Positions 23,130 through 35,604 of a stretch of DNA of 64,000 nucleotides are shown here, in pieces. Both the position numbers and the translations under genes were made by a program. Position 1 is the first letter of the stretch. Every line of letters starts with the position of its first letter. Origin of the DNA: Timema cristinae (taxonomy: Eukaryota; Arthropoda; Insecta; Phasmatodea; Timematidae); assembly GCA_039000515.1 (NCBI GenBank), contig JBCFYV010000012.1, positions 45,112,167-45,176,166 on the forward strand, given 5' to 3'. Below the pieces are notes generated by a model. That model saw only the letters and a list, made by a program, of their open reading frames with translations, was not told the DNA's origin and did no database searches.

Positions 23130-23335
23130 ACAGATATTTCTTGAGATATAAAAATCTGTAGTGCAACTTGATTTGGAGGGAAAGTAAGTAAAGCCGTTGG
23201 TCCTATGTCGATTGTGATATGTGAAAATACATTTCCCAGCAAAATTGGTAGGACCTTTTACTCTCGCTCATATGAATTCTCGTGTGCTCATATAATCAGT
23301 CAGTTAAGAAAGTGCAGACTAGAATATATATTGTA
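23130..23335 (+). mobile_element. Old SINE relic, same family as 37655
   Basis: 'agtaagtaaagccgttgg' and 'ttcccagcaaaattggtagg' followed by 'ctcatataatcagtcagt' match the 3' part of the element at 37655-37940. The head is missing. Confidence 0.5.
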
Positions 23336-23339
23336 AAGT

Positions 23340-24149
23340 CACTTCCCTGTATGTTTGTGTCCCACATCCAATCACTCCAGTACCAGATGCTCTATCAGTT
23401 AACTCTTCTACCGATGGTTTAAATTGCTTCATCCTTCCCAAAGTTAGCATCAGCCGCAATCTTGCCCCTTACACATTCACATAATTCAACTCATCTTCAC
23501 TGAAGTGTTGTGGTAGCTTTATCTTGTATGAATACCACTTGTTCATATAAGCAATCCACTGAATGATTCTTCAGCATCTACTACTTCCCGGAGGAAGCCG
23601 TCTGTTACGCCTCTTTGGACTTTTTGACAATGCCACTAGCACTTCCATGGAGGTCCGCTCATCTGTAGTAGTTCTAGGCCATCTGCTTCTCGTTTGGTCT
23701 TCGAAAATTCTCGTTTACTCAAACTTTTCAATCAGTTTCGCCACTGTGTAATGCATTAAGGTAGTTCCGGGGCCGTGAGAAATGAATGTCTTTGCAGCAT
23801 GGCGACAGCTACCCAAAACAATCAGCAAAATGATCTAATTTAAATGTTCTTTACCTAAAGGCGTTTAACAAACTCATATCCAATCATTTTTATTAAATAT
23901 TTATTTATAGACTTTATCACTACTCTTTATGACGATTGTCCTTTTGCTCACGAACTAAGTATTTGAATGATTTAATTGTTATGGGTGTAACACATATATT
24001 TAGCTATAGTAACGTTAGTTGAATTAACAGTTAATGTATTTTAGAAATATTTTATAATTACTTTAGCAACTCCTTTGATAAAAGAAAATTATTATTTTAT
24101 GTCCAATGACATGTTGAGTGCCACTATCTGTTTTGAACCATCCAAGAGG
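23340..24149. other. Spacer, nothing recognised
   Basis: A 62-codon frame at 23563-23751 has no recognisable domain. Nothing else is supported. Confidence 0.3.
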
Positions 24150-24945
24150 GTAAGGTGATCATTGTAGAATGCAAGGTGATTATTAGAGAGGGCATGGTGA
24201 TCATTGGAGAGGGCAAGGTGATCATAAGAATCTTCAGGGTGATAATTGGAGAGTGCAAGGTTATCATTGGAGAGGGCAAGGTGATTATAAGAGAATTCAA
24301 GGTATAATTGGAGAGTGCAAGGTGATCATTTGAGAATGCAAGATGATAATTGTAGTGTGCAAGGCTATCATTTTAGAGGACGAGGTGATCCTCAGATAAT
24401 TCAAGGTGATAATTGGAGATTGCAAGGTGATCATTTGAGAATGAAATATGATAATTGTAGTGTGCAAGGCTATCATTTGAGAGGTCGAGGTGATCATCAG
24501 AGAATTCCAGTGATAATTGAAGTGTGAAAGGTGATCATTTGAGAATGCAAGATGATAATTTTAGTGTGCAAGGCTATCATTTGAGAGGTCGAGGTGATCA
24601 TCAGAGAATTCAAGGTGATAATTGGAGAGTGTAAGATGATCATCAGAGAGTTCAAGAAGATCATCAGATACTGCAAGGTGATAATCAGAGAGTGCAAGGT
24701 GCTCATTGGAGAGTACAAGGTGATCATTAGAGACTTCAAGGTGATCATCGAAGAGTGAAAGGTTATTATTGGAGAGTGCAAGATGATCATTGAAGAGTTC
24801 AAGGTGATCATTAGAGAGTGCAAGGTGATTATTGAAAATTGCAAGGTGATTATTGGAGAGTGGAAGGTTATCACAGGAGAGTGCAAGGTGATCATAGTAG
24901 AGTGCAAGGTGATCATAGGAGAGAGCAAGGTGATCATTGAAGAGT
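24150..24945. repeat. Minisatellite, 21-bp unit with 105-bp higher-order repeat
   Basis: About 37 units of GTGATCATTGGAGAGTGCAAG and variants. Because 21 is a multiple of three and most units lack stops, long frames stay open on both strands (146 codons in reverse at 24497-24937, with a 7-residue period). These are by-products, not genes. Within the array, five different units form a 105-bp block that repeats three times, starting at 24321, 24426 and 24530 (the second block has lost one base). Outside this core the units vary independently. Confidence 0.92.
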
Positions 24946-24949
24946 AATG

Positions 24950-27560
24950 TCAGATATACAGAACCAGATTTGTCTAGTTTATTGGGGGAAATCTGGTTAA
25001 GTAAATAAGGGAGCCTAATAAAGGTATAAAATATGTAATAATAATAATAATAATAAAATGTAATATCAAAATCTAGGGATGAAAGAAGACGAGAAAGGGG
25101 CTAAGTAATCCAGGAAAGTGTACTCTCGTGAAAACAAGTGTAACGAAATAAAGTGGGCAAAGTAGTCGCTGGTGATACACTGTCCTTTCATGTAATAAAA
25201 GTAAATAGAAGAGAGCCAATTAGAGTAGAAGTCTATTCTTCTATAAGAAGGTTATAAAGGAAAGGTGGCTTCGGATGACACACTTCCTGGGATGAAGTGG
25301 CAGAGAGAAGAATGAGGTCAAGTGAGCCAGAACTGGAGACTTCCGGTAAAGGGATAAGAGGAAAATAAAATATAGGAGGCCATCTTATCGTGGCAAACAC
25401 AATTCTAATTCAAGAAGTTGAGAGAAGAATGAGATGGGGCAAACACTACTCACAGAGAATAAGGAAGATATATAAATGGAGTGGTAAAGGAAAAGCTTAC
25501 AATTAATTGTGTAGAGAAAATAATAAAATTATTAAAATCGTGGATTAAGGATAGAAACTCTTTAATATGTCCAGGAAGGACCGTCTGTTTTGCTTTGGAA
25601 ATCTAGATATATTTCAGATGGCAATGGTTCAGAATGGATTAAGAGCGTGCTAAAGTGAATAAGTTTATTTTTACGTAAACTTTGATAAAATTTAATTCAA
25701 AACGGACTTTGAAAACTGACAATGCACATTGGTAAAAAGAATACTGTTTATTACGTTGAAATAGCATATTCAATTTTTGATTTAGTAAAATACTGCCAAA
25801 ATTATATTATCTCTTTAATAATAATAATAATAATAATTTCGATATAGTTCTTAAATTGAACAGTGTTGTTGTAATCAAATAGTACATTATTTGTATACAG
25901 CACTATCCCATAAAAATAAGCGTATTCTTTATTCCTTGTTTTATAATAAGTATCAAGATATGACAAGAAATATTTAAAATGGCACGTTGATGTTGAAACT
26001 ACTCTTTAAGAGCTATGAGCATCACATGTATCTCAAAGTGGTGAAAGGAAAAGCGGTAGGGGTTACGGAAGTAGAGTGCATTGAACTATATCCAGGATGG
26101 TGGAATGTTCGAGCTTTCTATAGAAGAAGAAATAATTTAATGATAAAATATTATAATCATTTATTTCAATATTAAGTGTGGCCCCTAGGATGGGAAAATG
26201 ATTTATTGTTGATCATATGATGTTTTTAAGAGAAAGTGTGTAGAGTAATTTAAATTTATTAAATTAATGTTTTTGCACAGACTTTCAGAAACAATATTTA
26301 AGAATAAACGAAGAAACGGTGGTAAGGGTAAGTTGGAAATAGATTTTTAATTAAGACCTATAATGAAAAACAAATGCTTACGGTATGTTTTGACACTGGA
26401 ATTGCTTAGTTCTATATTTAATAGCTGATATTCTATATCCTTAGTATTTACAATTTCATATATCTCTTCTTCAATAATGTCTAGTTTAGTTAAGTGGTAT
26501 CACTAATGTGAAAGGAAAAACATATTATTTATCCGAATTAAGATATCGAGGTATTAATGTCTTATGTGGCAAAAAATATCTTGATTGGTGAGTACAGAAT
26601 ATTCTTAGGAGATCCTTTGGATATCAGGGTTGAAAGCAATATTGAATCTTTAAAGAGTAGGAAGACGGGACTGATGTGCCACTTATGTATACTGAAAAAA
26701 GGCTTGTTCCTACTCAAAGTCAAGGATAGCTTTCTTCTGGGCCTGCAATGGTTTTGCGAAATTAATATTCCTCAGAATGCTTGGCAAACTTTGAATTACA
26801 GGGTCTCTCATTTCTTAAACCTATGGCATTCTCAAGAAATAAGAAGTATCTTCCAATTCAAGCTAAATATATAAAAATATGTTTTACCCTTTGATCAAAT
26901 AAATACAATTCCGGGTTGCACTTGGATAGGAGCAACAATAGGATATTTAGTGTAAAGTTATTTGAATATCTAAGAATGCAAGATTCTAATATTTTTTTAA
27001 AAAATCGATGATGATAATAATAACACAATAATTAGAAATCCTATATTGTGATATATTTAAAGGTAAATTATGTGTGAAAAGGGATTTTATCAACATATTT
27101 TTATTTATCAGAGGTTTTGTCATTATCTTGCAGGAGGATATTTTTATTGCACTTCGTGTTCTACTAATCTATCCGGCCCATTCGCATATTTTAACAAATA
27201 TGGTACTGAAAAAAGGGGAAAAGCTGAGAAAATTACCCGTGTTTGCATGGAGGGGAAATGGGAAATAATTTAGGAAATACCATACCAATACAAAAGAATA
27301 GGGCTTGAACACCTATCGCCCCATCATTGGCAAATAATACTAGATGAAACTTATGCCTTTTTATTACATTCCCCTTGTTGCATATTATATTGTAATTAAT
27401 CTTGGAATGGCATTTTAACAGTGGCGTATTCTGAGAAAAATTAATAGGTATGCTGTACTCTAAGAGTTGCAACGGAGATTTGGGGGCAGAGTACCCTCAA
27501 CCACTGTTGTCCAAGAATGCCATGGGATTATTTCGAGGGATATATTTGAAGATGTGTTTA
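24950..27560. other. AT-rich spacer with unassigned open frames
   Basis: Short (ATA)n tracts lie at about 25041 and 25820. Frames at 25987-26175, 26557-26874 (105 codons) and 27070-27273 show no domain, signal peptide or codon pattern that would support a gene. A purine-rich part at 25080-25560 is unlike its surroundings but is not recognised. Confidence 0.35.
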
Positions 27561-27567
27561 TATAGAG

Positions 27568-27640
27568 CAGTGGTTCTCGAACGTTTATTATTTCCCTTTA
27601 AATGTATCGTTGATATTCCAAAACCATATTCTCTCTTCTT
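27568..27640 (+). mobile_element. Possible hAT terminus
   Basis: 'cagtggttctcgaacgttt' closely resembles the common hAT transposon end (CAGTGGTTCTCAA type). No matching inverted end or 8-bp duplication was found downstream before the SINE at 27725, so the element is truncated or the match is chance. Confidence 0.35.
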
Positions 27641-27724
27641 GTATGTATCCGTGACGATGATTACCATTCACTCAAAATGTAATAAATGTAACTCCATAGT
27701 GTCAGCCCTCATTCAGGCTCTACC

Positions 27725-28008
27725 TACCGAGTGGCTACCAAATGGTTTGATGAATTATTGCCAACTCTTGCGTTTAGAGGGTGTCATGTGGTCAGCACAA
27801 CGATGATTCCAACCATTAAATTCGACTTTCTATACCAGAGCCACTACTACTTTATTAGAGTATCTCCTTATGTATCCACTCTAGGCTGAATCTAACCCGT
27901 TCCAGACCCACTGCTTCCCAGATAATCTGGACGCACCGGGAATCAAACCCGGGACCTCTGGGTCCGTAACCAGAACCTATGACCAATAGACCACATAGGT
28001 GGTCCTCG
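27725..28008 (-). mobile_element. SINE-C, well-preserved head
   Basis: On the minus strand it begins 'gaccacctatgtggtctatt' (A box in 'tggtctattgg'). The B box 'ggtttgattcc' (reversed at about 27940) follows, then the body 'cagtgggtctggaacggg' and 'ctctggtatagaaagtcg'. It ends in 'ggtagccactcggtaggt' near 27725. I recall similar bodies from insect SINEs. The end of a 118-codon forward frame (27450-27806) falls inside it and is not a gene. Confidence 0.82.
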
Positions 28009-28009
28009 T

Positions 28010-31000
28010 ATTTTAAATATATCTCTATGGTTAGAAATTTAAGTAAGTATTAATGTCGGGGCTAAGAGTGGTATGAGAACATTTACAAATGCATAAGAGA
28101 GACAGATCCTATTCAATTAGCTTAGTGTAATTAAAAGCACACAGTTAGCAATACTTAAAGCAAACAATCATAATAAGATTAAAATGAAGTGATACATCGA
28201 TCAAGCGTCTATCAGATCTTGGTGAGAGGGAATCAGGTGGATTGTCCAACTCACGTTGCAATTAAAACTAATTAATAAAGCTTAATTTATCTCAAACAAT
28301 GCTGCTTGGAAACAAACGAGTCTCCCAACTTGAGAATTTATGCTCCAGAAGCTATTTAGATGCGTAAACCCTGACTAACATAGGAGAGATTATTTCAAAC
28401 AATGAATAATCTATCGCTAAGTCATTGGTTTATTGTTAAGATATTTACACATATCTTTTGCTGTAAGCATTGGTGCACCCAAGGGGGAGAGGGGCAAAAA
28501 GGGTATTTGGCCATCATGCCCTTCTTTCCCCAACACCACAAATATTGTTAGTAGAAATTTAAATAATACTTAAGTATAGCTAACATTGAAGATGTGTCGA
28601 ATGTATATGCTACATTTTAAGACCAGGCTTCAGACTTAAGCCTAATATTCAAAAGGTTTACCATTACACACAACATTAACAATTCAAAAAACATACAAAT
28701 AATAGCTTTAATACTATTTTCATTATTTAAATTACTTAATTACTATAATAGAATTCAAAAGCATTTAATTTTCATAAATATTCTCGGCCTTCAGGGCTTA
28801 GGAGGCTGTTAAACCACAAACCCACTTTCTCTATCAAAATGTCATTATTGCTACAGCCTTGATTGAATGCCTCCCCCCAAAGTAAATGGCTGGCTGCACC
28901 ACTGATTAAGTATATTATAAGAAATTATATTTTATTTTACCTTTTCCTTCTAAATCATCTTGAAATGGTGAGGTCACACTCCTAGCTTTTGGGATTTTTG
29001 ATCTATAAGTATATAAAATCACAATGACTAATATGTCGTTGATTTAAAACAAAAACTAAAAGAACACTATTAAAACTCCGCGATCCTTTCTACTAAAGAA
29101 AAGTAAGAATTACCGTCGACAACGGTTAAAGTAGCCTCGTTACCCACCTTATCCTCACCCTCCCGCTTCCCCAATCTAACAGTGCTGAAATGCCTACATT
29201 TAAAAGAATGATTAAATGTGTTTGCCAAATACATGATAATACATGTGACTAGAATACCTAAACATAAATCAATGTATTTAATTAGTGTACAATTTAAAGC
29301 TTGTTACGTATACTAACTCCTATTTTAAAATTAATTATATATTTATTTTATGTGTGTTTACTTATACTATACTAAATTAACTTAATAAATAAACATCGTG
29401 AACTTGAATTTTTTTTCCAAAAGTTGGCACAATGCTTAGTTTGCTTTACATGAACAGCATGACCTAGGTTGTGAAAACCCAAACTCATTGGCCAATTACT
29501 TATGGGCGAGCGGAAAGAATGTGTTGCCACCCCCTGGACATTGGGCAAGTTAATTAGAGCCTCCCTAGCTTGCCTTGCGTTTTTCAAGTAGCAAGCCCTG
29601 GGTATTCTATTGTGGTAAGTAGAACCTTTTGGAAGAAGATATACTTAAAACACAGTGTCTTGGAATATGAGCCAATATTAGTTTTAAAATAATAATTCAT
29701 TACATGTATATTTATTAACAATTTAAACATTAGTATTTACACAGTTCACACAGACAGCATTGAATTAAACAAAAAAACTAGTCTATAACATTTTGGGTAT
29801 GCGGTGCAGGACTATCATACTCAGAGAATACGCCACTGCATTTTAAATAGACGTGTTGTTAGGATTTATAGTTCAGGGAAGATAGTTAGTTGTCAGGCTC
29901 ATTACGCACAATGGATATCTTCTCCCGACTGAATATTTTATCAAGTGTGTGATTAATTTTGTCAGCGAGGGTTTAAATGTAAAGACTATATTACTTTCTG
30001 AGAACATTTACTATTTAAAATAGTAGCCTAATAAAATAAATATGAACACATGTTTTACTTGAAAAAACCTCAGAATTTTCGCTCATGGGTCCAAATAATC
30101 ACATTGCGTCGTAGAGAGCCATTAGAAAATATCACAGTGTATTAAACCTTATTTTAATTACCAAAATATTTAGTGAAATATGTAGCAGTCATATTTAGTG
30201 CAAACAATTTTTATTTTACTATAACAATGCTTAACATATAGCACGGAATTAATCCTTGTATAACAGTTCAGGTTCACAACAAATCAGATTTCCAGAGAAG
30301 GGAAAGTCGATGATCAAATGTCGGTCATGTGCATATGTGAGCAATAGCTGTTGTTTCTGACCCACCATACCCCACTAATGCTGTTGCAACTCCTCTAAAA
30401 TACCTCACTCATCAAGGCCCCTTAAGTTGGGAGTGTAGGAAACGGGAGAAAATAGGAGTGTTTTGGAAATGTTTACATGAAAAAATGTATTGATCAAAAT
30501 AAATAAAATATTTCCCCAGTAGAAACAGAGAGTTTAATTTTTTTAATATGTGACTTCAACATTTCTTGAAAGTCTATCAAGGATGTCCTGGAATTCAATA
30601 ACAGCTTTTTTATCTTCACTCAAAAAGTTGGTCATTTAATGCTGATATACTCATGTTAGATATCATAAACTGTTGAGGTCACCGTGTGAAGAAAATTAAA
30701 TTATATGTATGTACTGAAGAAATATTTTACTTGCTTTTGGCAAAAAAGAAAGTTTTTACATCAAAACTCTAAAACACACTGCCCTTTTCTCGTGTCCCTT
30801 AAACTCCGACATTAAATTATGTTGCTGATAGCATATGTTTTAAACTAAATGGCATGATGCACTTCACGTATATTCAGTTCTGGCTCTTTAATCTTAATAC
30901 TAGTAGTAAGATTTGTGAAGTGATTTAATACACATTACGGCAGAGGCACTTTAACAAAGAGTATAAATTAAAGAATATATATACTTTTACAGAAACATCG

Positions 31001-31894
31001 AGAAAATCATAACATCTCTGTCCAACAAAGAGAATTGCAATTTATTCCAAATTTCAAGACCTACATAAAAAAAATTATATTCTTTTAGCTCATAAAACTA
31101 ATGGTTTTATGAAAATATATTTAAAATAAAAGATTTTTATATTTAATAACTCTACAACTTTATACGTTTGATGTTAGAATCAGATACACACAGGCAGAAT
31201 CGCGTAGACATATTATTTTCAGGGAGCCATGAAACGTCAACATTTATCAAAACTTCTATTCCGATTTTATTTAAAAAGGGGAGAGAGAAACCACAAAGGA
31301 AACTTGGAAACTAAGTTATTACACGCGTAGATAACAAAAATATTGACTGATAAAAAGAGACTAAGGAATTACAATTTTAATATAATGGTTAGTTAATTTA
31401 ATACTATATCGACCCTAACAAAATATTGTTGAAATAGCTTATTTTAAAATAATTAAATCCCCAATTATTTTAACGATCTTATTACAGCATTAAATAATAT
31501 ATTTACTAAAGCTAGCCTGGATTGTGGATTCATGACCATTAATCATAAAATAACATGCTATTATTATCGTTTGTTCTTTTTATAAATTTAAGGGTTGCCA
31601 ACTACTTCAAGAGACATATTTTCACATTAAGGTAGGCTATTCCTTTGACGTCAGAGTTTTGAAGTTGTAATAATTAAAACGCTAGCCTGATAAGAAATGT
31701 CTTTACGCCATCGTAAGGGTGATATTATTTTCATAATTAATTATATTATTTTATAAATTAAATGTTCTGGTGTCTTTTTTTTTAGTCTTTTATTTTAATT
31801 TTAAATGAATAAACTGTTTACTTTTAGCTAGATATCACACGCATTTTATATTTGATAAAAGCCCGACTATTGCGTTAAATGAATCTTAGCTATA
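28010..31894. other. Long AT-rich stretch, nothing coding
   Basis: Nearly 4 kb without a supported feature. A short piece at about 31190-31250 ('ccatgaaacgtcaacatt') resembles the end of the long repeat at 46060-47240. No SINE tail, MITE or gene was found; it may be intronic or intergenic. Confidence 0.35.
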
Positions 31895-32060
31895 CGTGTT
31901 CTTGTCGAGAAGGAAGGATCACTAGCAGTGAGTATATGTGCGCATTTCAAGGGGTAATCAAGCGACATTTCCTTCTCGAAGCTTCCTAGAAGAAAAGGGG
32001 TGAGGTCATCCAGGTGCGTCTCTTTCCACGGAAAGTGCGTTGTCTTTTTAAATAGAGAAG
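31895..32060 (+). promoter_or_regulatory. Heat-shock-element-like cluster with TATA-like box
   Basis: 'ttctcgaagcttcctagaag' at 31973-31992 has the alternating TTC/GAA pattern bound by heat-shock factor: TTC, GAA and TTC at 5-bp spacing, and a fourth GAA one base out of phase. A weaker group ('ttcttgtcgagaaggaag') lies at about 31898. About 75 bp downstream, 'tttaaatagagaag' (32047) resembles an insect heat-shock TATA box. The downstream 250 bp contain no open frame. A polypyrimidine tract with 'ttttcacag' at about 32290-32302 could be a splice acceptor, so a gene with a non-coding first exon is possible. Chance in AT-rich DNA is also possible. Confidence 0.35.
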
Positions 32061-33544
32061 TAGAAGGATTTCACCACACCTTACAACTCGACAGTTCTAC
32101 ACAAATAATCTTACTGCACGCTGAATATTAAATATAGTAATTTTGAATATAGATTTGAATAATAACATATTGATACGTATAATTTCATATCATTACAAAG
32201 TTCCTTAAAAACTAAATCAATCATAAGCTATTTGAATAAATATTGTTTTGACATTATTTATATTATCTATTTGTTTCTTAATATTAATTTTTTTTTTCAC
32301 AGGGATGCAATATTTGTCTTAAGCTTCCATAAAAATGAGATAATTTAACCTTAAATACATTTTAATTTTAAATTACAACACTCTTAAGATAGAAGGCTAT
32401 TAGGAGAGGACCATCGTTTTTATATATCCTATTATATCAAATAATTTTAGATGATTAAAATTTGTAATACATTTCGGTTCTCTGGTGATACTCTAAAACA
32501 AGTTTCTTACTGAAAAATTATTCATATTGTGGAAGAGTATAGCAGCTTGTTTAGCAAAAATTAACAAAGTTTGATTTTTGGTTTGGACCCGACTATCAAA
32601 CTATGTCCATACATACCTTATAAATTGCTTACCTATTGTCTTACAAGAAGTGGAGCAAGAGGGATTGTTCTATTTCGTGTTTCACTTTTTTTACTTCCTT
32701 TTGTTTTTCTCATCAACTGAAAACGGATAAACGAAGAAGACTAAAAGTTTCTGCATCATCTGGAGTGAAGAGATACACCAGTAAAACAGGAAATTGGCCG
32801 TTGTTTGTCTAGAAACGAATCAAGGGAGCTGGAGAAGGACCGGACATTCTCACGATATTCTCACTCCCTTCCCCCGACTCCCCAGCCAATCCCCCCCTTT
32901 CAATCCTTTTTTACACCCTTATTTCTTTGGTCATCGTTAGTTTCGTTGCTCTCCAAAAAATTCTCCTTGGTTAGCAATTCTTTTTTTTCATCCTGAGGGA
33001 CGATGGAATATTGGAAGAAGAAGGGGGCAGAAATAAAACTTATTTTTTCTTTTCTCTTGGTTTAAATTGAAATCATTTGCAAAGAAAACTTCTCTTGGAA
33101 AAATTTCCTCAAGGTGTAACTCACACTGCTGATCAGAGAAAGCTTATTTCAATTCAAACTTTTTTTAATTTTCCTTCCGTTTATTCCAAAATATACGGAA
33201 ATCAAAAGAACACCTTCAGGCTGTTTGTGGATACATACAAAAAATGGTTCCATCGAATTACTGAATATTTTGCTAAAAAATAATCTAGAAATATATATTT
33301 TATTTACTCGTATTGAGCCACATGTTTTTAATTTATTTATATTTTTAATAAAATTAAAAGGATTAGACTGATTGATAAATAAATAAAGAAAGAAAGAAAA
33401 AGATCTGTTCTTGGAGGTAGAACCATTAGTCAATGAAATTAATTTTTCAGATGTTTGGATTAGGTTTTTATTTTGTACAGCACTCTAATACTCATCTAGG
33501 CTCTTCACCTTTAATTACTTATACAATAAGTTAAATATTGAAAA
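32061..33544. other. Spacer, nothing recognised
   Basis: Open frames at 32805-32996, 33077-33283 and reverse 33149-33433 overlap one another and show no domain. Confidence 0.3.
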
Positions 33545-33700
33545 TTTACTCGTATTTTTGTGGAGGGAGTGTGGGAATCCAATCAGGAGATTCACCCTCA
33601 CTACATTCAGTACTGATCCGAGACACCTCATCAGCAGCCACCACGTATGATACAAGATGGACACTTTAGACCGTTGAACCACTTATGTAGGTCAGAACTT
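33545..33700 (-). mobile_element. tRNA-like SINE relic
   Basis: 'tggacactttagaccgttga' + 'accacttatgtaggt' at about 33658-33692 is a reversed tRNA head of the same type as those at 17018 and 17786. 'gtggagggagtgtgggaa' at about 33560 matches the reversed body of SINE-B. Confidence 0.55.
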
Positions 33701-33959
33701 GAAACGTATTCACTCTTAGGAGCTAGAAGCAATAAAATACCAACTTAAATAGTGAACTCAATGATTATTTTATTTTTTGAAACAAATGGAAAGTTAAATT
33801 TTATGTCCAGCATTTCAAATGTAAATAGTCACCATGGTGGAGCAACAGAGTGAAGGAAACTATCTTCGCAATACGACAATAGGGTATGAAAGTGAAAATA
33901 CTTGTTAGTGATAATCATAATCATGGATGTGGAGAAGGCATGCTAATATCGATATAAAT

Positions 33960-34370
33960 ATTAGCTCCATGTCATGATGTTTTGCCAGGAGATAGAATTC
34001 GAGTAAGGTGCATCCCAGTCTCGCTATCCATGCAAATGCGGGTTCACTTCCTTGTCCTTAGCTCCTTAAAGTAATTTTCATTGTTTCAAAATAAAAGTAA
34101 TTATGTTGCCAGCAAACCTATGTCAAATATAATCCTTTGAGCTGGAGACCCCTAACTGACCAAAGAAGGTGTTAGCCAGCCGGTGGACCAGGATTCGAAC
34201 CCTCTGCAATTTAGTATACTGAGAAAGTGCTATCTTAGACCTAGGGGGTAGTTTTTCATTCTCACGCTAAGCAAATGCGGGTCCAAATTTACCAATTCTT
34301 AATCCGTTAGCGTAATAAGTATTTAAGCGATAAACCGAACAGGTAAGTAAGACGTGGTGCTAAATGTATC
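33960..34370 (+). mobile_element. Two adjacent SINE-B-like copies
   Basis: The first (about 33960-34090) keeps only the body phrase 'ccatgcaaatgcgggttcac'. The second (about 34160-34370) has a B-box-like 'ggattcgaaccctctg', body 'aagcaaatgcgggtccaa', and a good tail: 'ccgttagcgtaataagta', 'aaccgaacaggtaagtaa', 'gacgtggtgctaaatg'. Confidence 0.7.
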
Positions 34371-34554
34371 AAGTCCGTGTGATGTATAAATAATATGTGC
34401 GCCAGATCTCCTTTAAGTTTCCATTTTATAATCAGGTTATGGGAAGGTCAGGGTTTGACGCCGCAGAAAGATATTTTTGGGGTAAATTTTCATAAATCCT
34501 TTTCCACCTCCAGCTCTGGAAAATTGCGATAAATTCCCTTAGTAAATCTAATTT

Positions 34555-34815
34555 ATTCAACCTTAATTATTTCTTGTTTTAAATATTAGACATGAAGAAC
34601 GATGGGAGGCTGTGTGTGTGTGTGTGTGTGTGTGTGGGACGTGCGTGTATTGTAAACGGGGAGTACGCTAAACAAATCCATGGGATAGTACTAAATTAAA
34701 AAATAAATAATATAGATTCCTTCATCAGCGTCGGGCGTATTTAGGGAGGTTTTTCTAATAGCATTTCCATTCTCCCTCCTTGCAAAATGTGGGTGCACTT
34801 CCTCTAATTTTGGCT
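34555..34815 (+). repeat. Duplicated segment with (GT)n, copy 1, plus SINE-B body
   Basis: 'taattatttcttgttttaaa' + 'tattagacatgaagaa' is followed by (GT)n at 34611-34636 and 'gtgtattgtaaacgg'. The same order recurs at 35735-35825. A SINE-B body fragment ('cattctccctccttgcaaaa') follows at 34765-34815. Confidence 0.65.
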
Positions 34816-34819
34816 TATG

Positions 34820-35095
34820 GTTTAAGTGACTAATTTTTTTTGTGTGTAAAAGCTATTTATTATGTCAACAAAATATAGTCTCGAGCATTAAATGATAATT
34901 AAAGTTGTATTTAATATAACTTATGAATTTTTGTAAAAGTTATATATTATTGCATCAAAATAGAGTTGTGGACATTAAATTTCTTTGTTCTTTAAGTGGA
35001 TAATTCATTTTGTGTAAATGTTATTTATTATGTCAACAAAATATAGTTTCGCGCATTAAATAATATTTAAAATTGTATTTATTAAAACGATTGTT
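34820..35095 (+). repeat. Three-part tandem duplication
   Basis: 'ttatttattatgtcaacaa...atatagt' occurs at about 34820-34920 and 34991-35088, with a shorter, more diverged copy between (34921-34985). The two outer copies are about 98 bp and nearly identical in the core. Non-coding. Confidence 0.75.
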
Positions 35096-35104
35096 TCTAA
35101 AATA

Positions 35105-35335
35105 ATTTACCCCTGTGGCGTAGTTGACTGCCGCGCTTGTTTCGTGTAAAGTCAGACGGTCGCGGACGGAGGAGTTCAAAGTTCGAATCTCGGTCGGGTA
35201 AACTAGGGGCGTTTTCCACTCTCCCTCCATGCAAATGCTGGCTCCCTTCCTCTAAATTCAAACTTCCCTATTATCAATTAATTATCGTAATTAGTACTTA
35301 ATCGTTTACACACTTACATGATGACAGTAGTTACC
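35105..35335 (+). mobile_element. SINE-B, head well kept, tail decayed
   Basis: 'cccctgtggcgtagttgact' and 'gttcgaatctcggtcgggta' are the A- and B-box regions. 'ctctccctccatgcaaatg' and 'taattatcgtaattagtact' mark the body. The CCCGAACGGG tail has degenerated. A 65-codon reverse frame inside it is meaningless. Confidence 0.78.
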
Positions 35336-35604
35336 AAACAAAACAAATGTTGGTAGGCTTTTGTCGGAACACGCCCCCCCAACCCTCCAGCGCCTGCTCA
35401 ATATTAGTTTCTAGATTGGTTCGCTAGAGTTGAAATTTAAAAAAAAGCGCGTGTTAATAATGGTAAATATTATAGCGTACTGGCATTTTTGCTATTCAAA
35501 ATTAAACTTTTATATTATATGTGTTCGTTTTTGAGTGCAGTTCAGAATATAATTATTTAATATACAAACAAATCTATAAAGGAATAAGAGCATCACCGGG
35601 TATC

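Noticed and set aside
24497..24937. 146-codon reverse open frame with a regular 7-residue period
   Set aside because: It lies wholly in the 21-bp minisatellite; the period and lack of stops follow from the repeat unit, and the other strand is open too.
26557..26874. 105-codon forward frame as a gene
   Set aside because: No known domain, no neighbouring exons I can support, and AT-rich composition like the surrounding spacer.
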